Positions 7,914-15,807 of a stretch of 64,000 nucleotides of DNA are shown piece after piece (position 1 is the first letter of the stretch; each line of letters begins with the position of its first letter). Made by a program: the position numbers and the translations under genes. A model generated the notes under the pieces. It did not search any database. It saw only the letters and a list, made by a program, of their open reading frames with translations, and was not told the origin of the DNA. The stretch comes from Profundibacter sp033851955 (GTDB lineage: Bacteria; Pseudomonadota; Alphaproteobacteria; Rhodobacterales; Rhodobacteraceae). The stretch is from the NCBI GenBank assembly GCA_033851955.1, contig JAWSVK010000013.1, forward strand, positions 73,301 through 137,300, in the 5' to 3' direction.

Positions 7914-8791
7914 GCGAATATCGGCTTGGGCATTTGGCGATGCTGTTGTTTTCGGCCCTTGTGGCAGGCTCTTTCAGCCTCGGGGCGATGGCGGCCAACG
8001 AAATTTCGCCAACCGCGCTGAACACGGCGCGGTTTTTGATCGCTGGAGTGGTGATCGGTGTCGTGGCGATGATGACAACAGGGCTAAAACGCAGCCATTT
8101 CGTGGCGCCATGGCGGTATTTGGTGCTGGGCGGGATGTTTGCGGTTTACTTTGTTCTGATGTTTGAGGGGTTGAAAACGGCAACGCCCGTCAGCACAGCT
8201 GCTGTGTTTACGCTTACCCCTTTGATGGCGGCGGGGTTTGGTTATTTGTTGTTGCGCCAAATCACCACGGCACGGATGGCGCTGGCCTTGGCGATTGGCG
8301 CAATCGGAGCCCTATGGGTGATTTTTCGCGCGGATGTGCAGGCGTTGATGCAGTTCAGCGTTGGGCGTGGAGAGCTGGTCTATTTTTGGGGCTGCGCCAT
8401 GCATGCGATCTATACCCCGATGGTGCGCAAACTGAACCGAGGCGAACCAGTACTGGTGTTCAGCTTTGGGGTGCTGGTGGCAGGGTTTGCCGTTTTGCTG
8501 GCTTATGGTTGGCGGGACCTGGTTGAAACCGATTGGTTGGCGCTGCCAATGATTGTTTGGATCACGCTGGCCTATGTGGCCATTGCGGCCAGTTCCATTA
8601 CGTTCGTGTTATTGCAATATGCGACGTTGCGCCTGCCCGCGTCTAAGGTGATGGCCTACACGTTTTTGGTGCCCAGCTGGGTGATCCTGTGGCAAATCGG
8701 GTTGGGCAACAGCGCGCCAAGCGGGTTGGTGCTGGGCGGCATCGGACTGACGGTGGTGGCGCTGTGGATGTTGTTGAAAGATGAGAACTGA
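7910..8791 (+). CDS. EamA/DMT-superfamily transporter
   Basis: The 293-aa protein has about ten hydrophobic segments arranged as two EamA repeats (residues about 10-140 and 155-290), the form of drug/metabolite transporters. Typical pieces are ISPTALNTARFLIAGVVIG, FEGLKTATPVSTAAVFTLTP and, at the second repeat end, LPASKVMAYTFLVPSWVIL. Substrate is unknown; such proteins often export amino acids or metabolites. Translational overlap with the LysR gene suggests shared regulation, possibly export of a product linked to the azoreductase. Confidence 0.88.
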   Translation: MSEYRLGHLAMLLFSALVAGSFSLGAMAANEISPTALNTARFLIAGVVIGVVAMMTTGLKRSHFVAPWRYLVLGGMFAVYFVLMFEGLKTATPVSTAAVFTLTPLMAAGFGYLLLRQITTARMALALAIGAIGALWVIFRADVQALMQFSVGRGELVYFWGCAMHAIYTPMVRKLNRGEPVLVFSFGVLVAGFAVLLAYGWRDLVETDWLALPMIVWITLAYVAIAASSITFVLLQYATLRLPASKVMAYTFLVPSWVILWQIGLGNSAPSGLVLGGIGLTVVALWMLLKDEN

Positions 8792-8814
8792 TCGCGCGAT
8801 GTTTGTAAGAATAG

Positions 8815-8926
8815 ATGCCTCCGGCGGGGATATTTAGGAAAAGAAGATGCGACAAATTAATTCAAATTGTTCTGGTTTAGGCGGCTTTGAATTTTTGTTC
8901 CTCAAATATCCCCCGCGCGGAGCGCA
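8815..8926. repeat. Rhodobacterales convergent-gene-end repeat, copy 1 (degenerate)
   Basis: Between two convergent genes, a left arm (8815-8847) reads ATGCCTCCGGCGGGGATATT followed by taggaaaagaaga, and a degenerate inverted right arm (8892-8926) ends with a GGAGCGCAT variant. Together they form a long imperfect palindrome. The same element recurs at 20304, 27770 and 43286, always between convergent genes. It may act as a bidirectional terminator; no function is proved by the sequence. Confidence 0.75.
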
Positions 8927-8939
8927 TAGAAGCTTTTCC

Positions 8940-9347
8940 TTAGCTGCTGAGCTCTTCTTCTAGGAAGCGTTCAAAGGCATCCAGATTGACCGCTTCAAAT
9001 TGGCCAAATCCCTGCATCCATATGCTGGCGCCACGCATGGCGTCGGGCTCTAGTTTGCACCATTTTACGCGGCCACGTTTTTCTTGCGAGATCAATCCCG
9101 CGCGGGACAGGATCAGCAAATGCTTTGAAATCGCAGCCAGTGACATTTCGAACGGTTCGGCAACATCGGTCACGGCCATATCGTCCTCAAGCAGCATTGC
9201 AAGGATGGCGCGACGGGTTGGGTCGCTAAGGGCGGCGAAGGTGGTGTCGAGGGTTTTGTCCATATCTGATGGGTATGCAGATGGTGCGCGACCGTCAACC
9301 ATTTGGTCGAGTGTTGTGCGGTACTGAACAGTAAGCGCACTGGACAT
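8940..9347 (-). CDS. ArsR-family transcriptional regulator
   Basis: This 135-aa protein has a winged helix of the ArsR type: TFAALSDPTRRAILAML, VTDVAEPFEMSLAAISKHLL (recognition helix) and AGLISQEKRGRVKWCKLEP. It lacks the cysteine pairs of arsenic or persulfide sensors and resembles the ArsR subgroup often found with SRPBCC or transport genes. The start is uncertain: ATG at 9347, GTT-flanked ATG at 9302 or ATG at 9263; none has a clear SD. It is divergent from a DMT transporter at 9402, which it probably regulates. Confidence 0.85.
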   Translation of the reverse strand: MSSALTVQYRTTLDQMVDGRAPSAYPSDMDKTLDTTFAALSDPTRRAILAMLLEDDMAVTDVAEPFEMSLAAISKHLLILSRAGLISQEKRGRVKWCKLEPDAMRGASIWMQGFGQFEAVNLDAFERFLEEELSS

Positions 9348-9401
9348 CGATGTGAAAATAGAGTGCAGATTGTTGCGGATTGTCTTGGGAAGGGTTTCAT
9401 A

Positions 9402-10292
9402 ATGGCGCTGCGATATTGGATCATCATTTTGGTGTTGGGCAGCGCGTGGGGCACGTCGTTTTTGTTCAATGAAATCTTGTTGCGCGAAATTGGTCCGTTG
9501 ACGGTTTCGTTCGGACGCGTGGCGCTGGGCGCGATTGGGTGTTGGGTCTATGCCTTTGCCACCAAGTTGCGGTTCAAGATGACCGGCCAATTGGCGCTGC
9601 ACATGTTGATTTGGGGGGCGATCAATTTTGCTGCCCCCTTCGCGATTTACCCGATCAGCCAGCAGTATATCGCCAGCGGCGTGGCAGGGATCATCAATGC
9701 GATGATGCCGATCATGGTGGTGATCATTTCGCATTTCTGGCCTGGTGGTGAGAATGCGACGGTCACCAAATCCTTTGGGGTCATCTTTGGCTTTATCGGG
9801 ATATTGATCCTTGCGGTGCCGGAAATTCAGAACGGCAGCCAATCTGAATTCTGGGCGATCCTTTTCACCCTATGTGCGCCGATTTGCTACGGGATCGGGT
9901 TGAACTATGTGCGCCGCTTCAACCAGCTGGACCCGAGTTTGGTGGCTGCGCTGGGCCTGACCGGCGCGACGGTGTTCATCGGGCCCTTGGCGATCCTGTC
10001 CGAAGGCGTGCCGGTGATCACGCATATGGAAACCTATGGCGCGATGGCGATGATTGGTTTTGTTCTGACTTCGGCCACGTTCATTGTGTTCTACTGGTTG
10101 TTGCCCAAGGTGGGCGCGACGAATATTTCGACCATCACCTTTATCGCCCCCGTGTCAGCTGTATTCTTGGGGGTGTATTTTCTGGGCGAAGAAATCCACA
10201 TCAACCACGTTTTGGGCATGGTGGCGATTTTCTGTGGGATGCTGATGATCGACGGACGCCTGCCGCGGATGTTGGGTCGGGCAAAGGCGTAA
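9402..10292 (+). CDS. EamA/DMT-superfamily transporter
   Basis: The 296-aa membrane protein has about ten predicted transmembrane segments in two EamA repeats. Landmarks are VLGSAWGTSFLFNEILLREI at the N-terminus, SQQYIASGVAGIINAMMPIM at the end of the first repeat, and AFITFIAPVSAVFLGVYFL-like sequence near the end of the second. The ATG at 9402 was chosen over an upstream in-frame one because it starts right before the first hydrophobic segment and follows a GGGAAGGG purine run. It is divergent from the ArsR gene. Substrate unknown. Confidence 0.87.
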   Translation: MALRYWIIILVLGSAWGTSFLFNEILLREIGPLTVSFGRVALGAIGCWVYAFATKLRFKMTGQLALHMLIWGAINFAAPFAIYPISQQYIASGVAGIINAMMPIMVVIISHFWPGGENATVTKSFGVIFGFIGILILAVPEIQNGSQSEFWAILFTLCAPICYGIGLNYVRRFNQLDPSLVAALGLTGATVFIGPLAILSEGVPVITHMETYGAMAMIGFVLTSATFIVFYWLLPKVGATNISTITFIAPVSAVFLGVYFLGEEIHINHVLGMVAIFCGMLMIDGRLPRMLGRAKA

Positions 10293-10429
10293 GGATTAAG
10301 ATCAACCATTTGGTTGAATAACCTTGATTGTGGGGTTTGCATGGTTTTGGGCGGTTTCAGCTCAAAAATGAATCCGCGAGCTTTATCTAAATCATTTAAT
10401 ATCAATACTTTAACCCGTGCTCGACTTGC

Positions 10430-10458
10430 TTGACTCAAAGCCCCCTCATGCCTAGGTT
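10430..10458 (+). promoter_or_regulatory. candidate atp operon promoter
   Basis: In the 196-bp gap before atpI, TTGACT (10430-10435) is followed after 17 bp by TAGGTT (10453-10458). The -35 matches the housekeeping consensus well and the -10 poorly. The atpI ATG is 30 bp further on with a GAGGGAGG SD. The rest of the gap (10293-10429) is AT-rich in its second half and shows no other clear signal. Confidence 0.35.
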
Positions 10459-10488
10459 CCGCGCAACTGTCTGAGGGAGGCTTTTGCC

Positions 10489-10818
10489 ATGACCGACGCA
10501 CATGATCCAAAGCGGCTCGAAGAGCTAAGCGAGCGGATTGCAGCGGTCAAGAAGCAGCAAGAGCCAAAGCCCAAGGAACAATCGAAGGTTAGCCAAGCGC
10601 AACATGCCTGGCGGATGATCATCGAGCTAAGCGTCGGTATTGGTATCGGCGTTGGCATTGGATACGGGTTGGATGTGCTGTTTGGCACGATGCCTTGGTT
10701 TCTGGTGCCATTCACATTGTTAGGGTTCGCGGCGGGCGTCAACGTGATGTTGAAAACTGCCAAAGAGCTGCAAGAAGAAAACGCGGCCGAATTGGCCGAT
10801 ATGGACGAGGGGAACTAG
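10489..10818 (+). CDS. atpI: ATP synthase accessory protein AtpI
   Basis: The 109-aa protein has a charged N-terminus (about 45 residues, rich in Lys and Glu) followed by two transmembrane segments, the first glycine-rich (IGIGVGIGYGLDVLFG) and the second FLVPFTLLGFAAGVNVML. This is the AtpI/AtpZ-type assembly factor that helps build the c-ring and may carry Mg. It leads the Fo operon and ends 2 nt before atpB. Confidence 0.9.
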   Translation: MTDAHDPKRLEELSERIAAVKKQQEPKPKEQSKVSQAQHAWRMIIELSVGIGIGVGIGYGLDVLFGTMPWFLVPFTLLGFAAGVNVMLKTAKELQEENAAELADMDEGN

Positions 10819-10820
10819 AC

Positions 10821-11567
10821 GTGTCAGCAGAAGCATCAAGCGAAGGCATGCAATTTCATCCAATGGCTCAGTTTGAGCTGGAGTCGTTGTTTGGCGGACC
10901 AATTGCATGGTACACGCCCACAAACGCGACATTGTGGATGGGTTTGGCCGTTCTGGCCATCATTGGTTTGTTGGTTCTGGGCACACGCAAGCGTGCGATC
11001 GTTCCAAGCCGCACACAGTCGGTTGCGGAGCTGGCTTACGGCTTTGTTTACTCGATGGTTGAGGATGTTGCCGGCAAAGAGGCGCTGAAATTCTTCCCCT
11101 ATATCATGACGCTGTTCATCTTTATCTTGTTCTCGAACTTCTTGGGTCTGATCCCGATGAGCTTCTCGACCACATCGCACATCGCTGTCACCGTTGTTTT
11201 GGCGCTGCTGGTGTTCGTGTCGGTCACGCTGCTGGGGTTCTATCTGCACGGCATCAAGTTTTTGGGCCTGTTCTGGGTTGGATCGGCACCACTTGCCTTG
11301 CGCCCTGTGTTGGCCATCATCGAGATCATCTCATACTTTGTGCGCCCCGTAAGCCATTCCATTCGTTTGGCCGGTAACGTCATGGCGGGTCACGCTGTGA
11401 TCGAGGTGTTCGCAACATTCGCAGGCTCGTTGTTGATTGCGCCGCTGGCTATGGTGGGCATCGTTGCGATGTTCGGCATGGATGTGCTGGTTGCCTTCAT
11501 TCAGGCCTATGTTTTCACTATTCTGACGTGTGTGTATCTTAAGGATGCGCTGCATCCATCACACTAA
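10821..11567 (+). CDS. atpB: ATP synthase Fo subunit a
   Basis: Subunit a forms the proton half-channels beside the c-ring. The 248-aa protein has five or six membrane segments and the family core RPVSHSIRLAGNVMAGHAVI, holding the essential Arg, with QAYVFTILTCVYLKDALH at the end. The start is GTG at 10821, directly after the atpI stop and 8 nt after a GAGGGGAA SD; a later ATG at 10848 is less likely. Fo genes stand apart from the F1 genes, as usual in alphaproteobacteria. Confidence 0.96.
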   Translation: MSAEASSEGMQFHPMAQFELESLFGGPIAWYTPTNATLWMGLAVLAIIGLLVLGTRKRAIVPSRTQSVAELAYGFVYSMVEDVAGKEALKFFPYIMTLFIFILFSNFLGLIPMSFSTTSHIAVTVVLALLVFVSVTLLGFYLHGIKFLGLFWVGSAPLALRPVLAIIEIISYFVRPVSHSIRLAGNVMAGHAVIEVFATFAGSLLIAPLAMVGIVAMFGMDVLVAFIQAYVFTILTCVYLKDALHPSH

Positions 11568-11623
11568 TCAGACCCGACAATAAACTAATCTAACGCTTAA
11601 TTCCAACGTAAGGAGAATACACT

Positions 11624-11860
11624 ATGGAAGGCGATATCGTAGAAATGGGGAAATTCATCGGTGCAGGTCTGGCCACTATTGGCATGGGCGGCGCAGCGAT
11701 TGGTGTGGGTTCAATTGTGGGCAATTTCTTGTCCGGTGCCCTACGCAACCCTTCGGCCGCTGGCGGCCAAACAGCTATGCTTTTCATCGGCATCGCATTT
11801 GCCGAGGCTTTCGGGATTTTCTCGTTCCTCGTTGCTTTGCTGCTGATGTTCGCTGTCTAA
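11624..11860 (+). CDS. atpE: ATP synthase Fo subunit c
   Basis: This 78-aa hairpin protein forms the proton-driven rotor ring. Two hydrophobic helices flank the polar loop ALRNPSAAG, and the proton-carrying carboxylate is Glu61 in IAFAEAFGIFSF. It has its own strong SD (TAAGGAG) 56 nt after atpB. Two potential hairpins follow in the spacer before atpF', which may keep c-subunit mRNA more abundant than the rest, as needed for ring stoichiometry. Confidence 0.97.
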   Translation: MEGDIVEMGKFIGAGLATIGMGGAAIGVGSIVGNFLSGALRNPSAAGGQTAMLFIGIAFAEAFGIFSFLVALLLMFAV

Positions 11861-11887
11861 GAACTAAGAGCCAATCCTTACGGTTGG

Positions 11888-11912
11888 GCTGCTTTGGGTA
11901 AGCCAAAGCGGC
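11888..11912 (+). promoter_or_regulatory. intercistronic hairpin atpE-atpF'
   Basis: A ten-pair stem (GCTGCTTTGG 11888-11897 with CCAAAGCGGC 11903-11912, loop GTAAG, one G-T pair) lies between atpE and the b' gene. It is not followed by a T-run, so it is more likely an RNA-stability or processing element than a terminator. A weaker overlapping hairpin starts at 11869 (AGCCAATCC...GGTTGGGCT). Confidence 0.5.
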
Positions 11913-11947
11913 CCGATGTAAATACCGGTTCCTAGGAGGACGACGAC

Positions 11948-12493
11948 ATGGCAACAGAAACAAATGAGGCTGCAGGCCAGATGGCGGAGCATGGGGCGCA
12001 AGCGTCCGGTATGCCGCAACTGGATTTTGCGACTTTCCCAAACCAGATATTCTGGTTGCTGATCACGCTGGTCGTGATCTATCTAATCTTGTCGCGCGTG
12101 GTTCTGCCGCGGGTTGGTTCGGTTTTGTCCGAACGCCAAGGGACGATTACAAAAGACATTGCCGCAGCAGAAGAGCTGAAGCAAAAGGCAGTTGAGGCAG
12201 AAGCCGCCTACAACAAAGCCCTAAACGATGCCCGCGCTGAATCGCAAAAGATTGCGGCAGAGGCAAAAGCCGAAATTCAGGCCGAATTGGATATCGCTAT
12301 TCAAAAGGCCGACGCTAAAATCGCTGCCAAGTCCGCTGAGGCCGAAGCTGCGATTGCCGCCATCCGCAAGGGTTCGGTTGCGAGCGTGAAAAAGGTGGCT
12401 GGTGATACAGCGAAAGAAATCATTGCCTCCATGGGCGTTAAGGCAGATGCCAAAACGGTCACAGCGGCAATCACTGCACGGATGAAAGGTTAG
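11948..12493 (+). CDS. atpG: ATP synthase Fo subunit b'
   Basis: The 181-aa protein has one transmembrane helix (residues about 36-55, FWLLITLVVIYLILSRVVLP) and then a long alanine/glutamate/lysine-rich coiled coil, the peripheral stalk. Together with the following gene it forms the b/b' heterodimer found in photosynthetic and many alphaproteobacterial ATP synthases. An N-terminal 30-residue polar stretch precedes the helix. The SD is CTAGGAGG. Gene symbols differ (atpG or atpX); the assignment as b' rests on order and the FPNQIFWLL motif. Confidence 0.93.
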   Translation: MATETNEAAGQMAEHGAQASGMPQLDFATFPNQIFWLLITLVVIYLILSRVVLPRVGSVLSERQGTITKDIAAAEELKQKAVEAEAAYNKALNDARAESQKIAAEAKAEIQAELDIAIQKADAKIAAKSAEAEAAIAAIRKGSVASVKKVAGDTAKEIIASMGVKADAKTVTAAITARMKG

Positions 12494-12497
12494 GATC

Positions 12498-13052
12498 ATG
12501 AAGAAACTCACACTCCTGCTCGCAACCGTGGCGACACCTGCGCTGGCTGCTGGCGGCCCATTCTTCACTATGAAGAACCCGGAATTCAATGTTTTGGTTG
12601 GGTTTATCCTGTTTCTTGCGCTGCTGGTTTACCTAAAGGTTCCTGGTCTGTTGAGCGGGATGCTGGACAAACGCGCTGAAGGCATCAAGTCCGAATTGGA
12701 CGAGGCCAAAGCGTTGCGTGAAGAAGCGCAGACCATCCTTGCTTCTTATGAGCGTAAGCAAAAAGAAGTTCAAGAACAGGCTGATCGCATTGTTGAGGCC
12801 GCTAAGGTTGAGGCACAAAATGCGGCGGCTGAGGCCAAAGAAGACCTGAAAGCTTCGATCAAGCGTCGCCTTGCGGCTGCCGAAGATCAGATCGTTTCGG
12901 CCCAAGCGTCTGCCGTCAAAGAAGTCCGTGACAGCGCCATTACGGTTGCTGTGGCGGCTGCCAATGACGTGATCGCTGACAAGATGACAGCCGCAAGCGG
13001 CAATGCATTGATTGACGACGCGATCAAGGATGTGGCTGACAAGCTGCACTAG
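12498..13052 (+). CDS. atpF: ATP synthase Fo subunit b
   Basis: Subunit b is the second strand of the peripheral stalk. The 184-aa protein starts with a hydrophobic, signal-like segment (LTLLLATVATPALAAGG), has a membrane helix FNVLVGFILFLALLVYL and then a charged coiled coil (KRAEGIKSELDEAKALREEA onward). It begins 4 nt after the b' gene and ends the operon; a clear terminator follows at 13080. Confidence 0.94.
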   Translation: MKKLTLLLATVATPALAAGGPFFTMKNPEFNVLVGFILFLALLVYLKVPGLLSGMLDKRAEGIKSELDEAKALREEAQTILASYERKQKEVQEQADRIVEAAKVEAQNAAAEAKEDLKASIKRRLAAAEDQIVSAQASAVKEVRDSAITVAVAAANDVIADKMTAASGNALIDDAIKDVADKLH

Positions 13053-13079
13053 TCAAACGCTGATTGTACGAATTTAGAA

Positions 13080-13104
13080 CCCAGCCCTTGCGGCTGGGTT
13101 TTTT
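13080..13104 (+). terminator. intrinsic terminator of the atp Fo operon
   Basis: CCCAGCC (13080-13086), loop CTTGC, GGCTGGG (13092-13098), followed by six T residues. It lies 28 nt after the atpF stop and is a textbook Rho-independent terminator on the plus strand. Confidence 0.92.
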
Positions 13105-13218
13105 CGTTTAGGGGCAGTGATGTCACGCGATGAGGTTTATCAAATGTCGGTTTTGAGCCCAAAAGTGGCTTTTACTTAATTCCGATATTCAATAGTCTTC
13201 AAGACAATCAAACGTGAG

Positions 13219-13527
13219 ATGAGTGATATGCCTGTAACCCAGTTTTGTTGGCGCTGCCAAATGGAAGTTCCTATGCTGACAGATGCCGAACGGGACATTG
13301 TTTGGACAGCGTTGGCAAACAAGACAATTTCGTTTTCCGAAAGACATGCCAAGTTTCTTGCAGAATACGAACGGCTTACGGGCTTCAAAGAGACGAACCC
13401 AAACGCAGTTCATCATCATGTCGCCAGCCAATACGGCCCCCCATGCCGAGAATGTGGAAAGCCGCTCAGAACACCCAAGGCATCGTTTTGCGCTGCGTGT
13501 GGAGTATCGAAAACCGAGAGGGAATAA
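13219..13527 (+). CDS. conserved small zinc-ribbon-like protein
   Basis: This 102-aa protein is of unknown function. It starts with FCWRCQMEVPMLTDAE and ends with a pair of CxxC knuckles, CRECG and CAACG, spaced 16 residues apart, which should bind one zinc. The middle is helical and polar, with SFSERHAKFLAEYERLTG. The CWRC...PML opening recurs in my memory of uncharacterised proteobacterial proteins, but I cannot name a family. It stands alone between the atp terminator and the FMN riboswitch; 13528-13732 holds nothing I can identify. Confidence 0.7.
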   Translation: MSDMPVTQFCWRCQMEVPMLTDAERDIVWTALANKTISFSERHAKFLAEYERLTGFKETNPNAVHHHVASQYGPPCRECGKPLRTPKASFCAACGVSKTERE

Positions 13528-13732
13528 TCGAACAGGCACCTCTCAAAGCATTGTCTTTCAATGGCAGGAAAGTCCGCATAGCTGACCTCCATCCCATATT
13601 GCCTTTGCACCCACCCCGAGGTCCATGCGCGGTGCGTGATTGATGGGTTACCCTACACCACCCAACCAATGCATCTTGCCAGCTGCTTATTTTTCAATTA
13701 CCAAAAACGAGCTGCCCAATCACGGGCGGTAT

Positions 13733-13868
13733 GTTCTCAGGGCGGGGTGTAATTCCCCACCGGCGGTAATCATTGACATGAAAGCCCGCGAGCGCCCGCC
13801 AATAGGTGGGGTCAGCAGATCCGGTTTAATTCCGGAGCCGACGGTTAAAGTCCGGATGAAAGAGAGCG
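13733..13868 (+). promoter_or_regulatory. FMN riboswitch (RFN element)
   Basis: The RFN landmarks are all present in order: TCTCAGGGCGGGGTGTAATT, CCCCACCGGCGGTAAT, the AGCCCGCGAGCGCC arm, then GTCAGCAGATCCGGT, AATTCCGGAGCCGACGGTT and AAAGTCCGGATGAAAGAGAG. This six-helix RNA binds FMN. Downstream, TGTCCTGTTTT (13903-13913) can pair with AAAAAAGGACA (13936-13946), which contains the SD of the next gene, so the switch probably represses translation when FMN is abundant. Confidence 0.96.
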
Positions 13869-13951
13869 GGATTGGGTGTTGCATGGATAGCTGCGCCCAA
13901 AATGTCCTGTTTTGCCTTGGGTCTTGTGCGCTAGGAAAAAAGGACAACGCC

Positions 13952-14860
13952 ATGACTCAAACTATCACGATCAGCGGCAAAAATGCTGCATACACAGGGG
14001 CCGCCTTTATGGTCGGTGCCGGATTGCTATTCGCTGTTATCAACGTTGCCAACACCCAGTTGACTTGGGTTTACGGGTTAAAATCCACGACCGTTGCGTT
14101 TTGGGAATACTTCATCGCCTTGCTGTTCAGCTTGCCGTGGGTGTTCAAACACCTGCGCACGTCGCTGACAACATCACAGATACCGCTGCACATCTTGCGC
14201 GTCGCTTTGGCGGCTGGCGGGGTACAGCTTTGGGTGCTGGGTTTCTCATCAGGTGTGCCGCTGTGGCAAATGATTGCGCTGATCATGACGTCGCCGTTTT
14301 TCGTCACCATCGGATCATTGCTGGTGCTGCGCGAAACCGTCACGATGGAGCGTTGGGTCACACTTGTTATCGGGTTCATCGGCGCGATGATTATTCTCGA
14401 ACCTTGGTCTGATAATTTTACCATCGCAATACTTTATCCGTTGGGCGCGTCCTTCATGTGGGCGATGTATTCGCTGATCACTAAACATATGACGAAGACC
14501 GAGGATTCAGACACTCTCACGCTCTATTTGTTGCTGCTGCTCACACCGATAAACGCAGCTTTGGCGTTTAGCGGTGGCTTTGGTATCCAGACAGATATCA
14601 CAGTCGTCAGCACCGAGTTTGCCATCGCTATTGTGGTTGGCGTTGGCGTTTTGGTTGCGGTTGCTCAGTATTTTCTGGTGAAAGCCTATAGTGTTGCTGA
14701 TGCGGCCTATTTGCAGCCGTTTGACTATGTAAAACAGCCGGTGAATATCATTTTGGGCTTTTTGGTTTATAATTATGCGCCAGAAGGCATTATGTGGCTG
14801 GGGACGGCCCTAATTTTTGGGGCTTCTCTTTATTTGCTTCGCTCAGAAATGAAGAAATAG
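13952..14860 (+). CDS. ribN: DMT-family riboflavin transporter candidate (RibN-like)
   Basis: The 302-aa protein has ten hydrophobic segments in two EamA repeats and no exporter-specific motif. The FMN riboswitch directly upstream makes riboflavin or a flavin the probable substrate; RibN, a DMT-family riboflavin importer of alphaproteobacteria, has exactly this arrangement. The start ATG at 13952 follows the AGGACA SD that the riboswitch can sequester. Landmarks are VAFWEYFIALLFSLPWVF, FSSGVPLWQMIALIMTSPF and DAAYLQPFDYVKQPVNIILG. The gene ends 5 nt from the convergent GntR gene. Function is inferred from regulation, so RibN remains a proposal. Confidence 0.82.
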   Translation: MTQTITISGKNAAYTGAAFMVGAGLLFAVINVANTQLTWVYGLKSTTVAFWEYFIALLFSLPWVFKHLRTSLTTSQIPLHILRVALAAGGVQLWVLGFSSGVPLWQMIALIMTSPFFVTIGSLLVLRETVTMERWVTLVIGFIGAMIILEPWSDNFTIAILYPLGASFMWAMYSLITKHMTKTEDSDTLTLYLLLLLTPINAALAFSGGFGIQTDITVVSTEFAIAIVVGVGVLVAVAQYFLVKAYSVADAAYLQPFDYVKQPVNIILGFLVYNYAPEGIMWLGTALIFGASLYLLRSEMKK

Positions 14861-14864
14861 TCAG

Positions 14865-15632
14865 CTAGCGCGCCTTCTCGTGTTTTAGACGAAGGCGCGC
14901 GACTTTTTCGTTTTGATCGGTGGTTTGCTGATCTTTCAAGGCGGATTTTACAAAGCTCATATGCGCTGTGACAGCTGCGCGTGACGCCGCCGCATCGCGG
15001 GCCTGAAGGGCGTCGTTGATGGCGCGGTGTTGATCCAGTAAGGCGGTGCGTTTGTTGCTTTGTTGGTAGATCACCTGACGGTTGAACAGCACGCCTTTGC
15101 GTAACAGATCATACATCGAGCGCATCATGTGCAGCATGATGACATTGTGCGAGGCTTCGATGATCGACAGGTGAAATTCGGTGTCCAGATCGGCCTCAAG
15201 TACTGTGTCGGGGGTCAGGCTGGCGGTCTCCATTTTCTTGAAAATCGTGTCGATCACTTGTAGATCGGTGTCCGACCCCAAACGCGCGGCGCGCTCGGCG
15301 GCCAGCCCTTCCATGTCGCTGCGAAAATCCAGATAGTCAAAAACGGCCTCGTTGTGGGTGGAAAACAACTGGCTTAGGGCCGCGGGAAAGCTGGCGTTAA
15401 GGCTGTCGGCCACATAAAGGCCCGCGCCGGCGCGGCTGTCCAGCAGGCCGCGGGTTTGCAGATCGGCCACGGCTTCGCGCAGGGAGGGGCGCGACACACG
15501 CATTTGGTCGCTGAGTGTGCGCTCGGACGGCAGGCGCTCGCCGGGGCGCAGGATGCCGCGCAGGATCAGCTGCTCGATTTGCTGGACAACGGCCTGCGAT
15601 AGCTTTTCAGACTGGACGGGTTTGAATGGCAT
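14865..15632 (-). CDS. FadR/GntR-family transcriptional regulator
   Basis: The 255-aa protein joins a GntR winged helix (GILRPGERLPSERTLSDQMR, VSRPSLREAVADLQTRGLL) to a C-terminal FCD ligand domain with the metal-ligand-type residues DTEFHLSIIEASHN and LDQHRAINDAL. FadR-subfamily proteins usually sense carboxylates such as pyruvate, lactate or glycolate. The ATG at 15632 has an AAAGGAA SD. A 21-bp palindrome 27 bp upstream (15659-15679) suggests autoregulation, and a similar palindrome at the glcDEF promoter suggests control of glycolate oxidation. Confidence 0.93.
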   Translation of the reverse strand: MPFKPVQSEKLSQAVVQQIEQLILRGILRPGERLPSERTLSDQMRVSRPSLREAVADLQTRGLLDSRAGAGLYVADSLNASFPAALSQLFSTHNEAVFDYLDFRSDMEGLAAERAARLGSDTDLQVIDTIFKKMETASLTPDTVLEADLDTEFHLSIIEASHNVIMLHMMRSMYDLLRKGVLFNRQVIYQQSNKRTALLDQHRAINDALQARDAAASRAAVTAHMSFVKSALKDQQTTDQNEKVARLRLKHEKAR

Positions 15633-15658
15633 TGGGTTCCTTTCGCGTGGCAAGGCAC

Positions 15659-15679
15659 GTGGTCAAAATATATGACCAC
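15659..15679. promoter_or_regulatory. palindromic operator upstream of the GntR gene
   Basis: GTGGTCA-N7-TGACCAC forms a 21-bp palindrome with an AT-rich centre, 27 bp before the GntR start codon. It has the form TGGT-N11-ACCA that also occurs at 37137-37157 before glcD, with extra matching A and T positions inside. GntR-family repressors bind such dyads. Confidence 0.7.
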
Positions 15680-15693
15680 ATTAGCCAAAGGCA

Positions 15694-15725
15694 ACAAAAA
15701 AGGCCGGACGTATTTGTCCGGCCTT
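15694..15725 (-). terminator. intrinsic terminator of the OmpA-family lipoprotein gene
   Basis: A perfect ten-pair stem (AAGGCCGGAC 15700-15709 with GTCCGGCCTT 15716-15725, loop of six) is followed on the minus strand by TTTTTTG. It lies 83 nt past the stop at 15808 and separates this gene from the GntR gene. Confidence 0.9.
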
Positions 15726-15807
15726 GGCTTTCTAGGCGCTGCGCTTATCAGCCCCTGCGGGCCTTCTTCGCGAGAAGCCCCAGCACTGGGGCGCCGAGCC
15801 TTTGGTG

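Noticed and set aside
9348..9842. N-terminal extension of the ArsR regulator
   Set aside because: It runs antisense through the DMT transporter and has no ArsR similarity.
10695..10820. Extended N-terminus of ATP synthase subunit a
   Set aside because: The upstream part overlaps atpI in another frame; the GTG at 10821 has a proper SD and yields the family length.
13219..13643. Two further open frames overlapping the small zinc-ribbon gene
   Set aside because: They have no SD or composition of coding sequence; only the frame with CxxC pairs has a conserved-looking protein.
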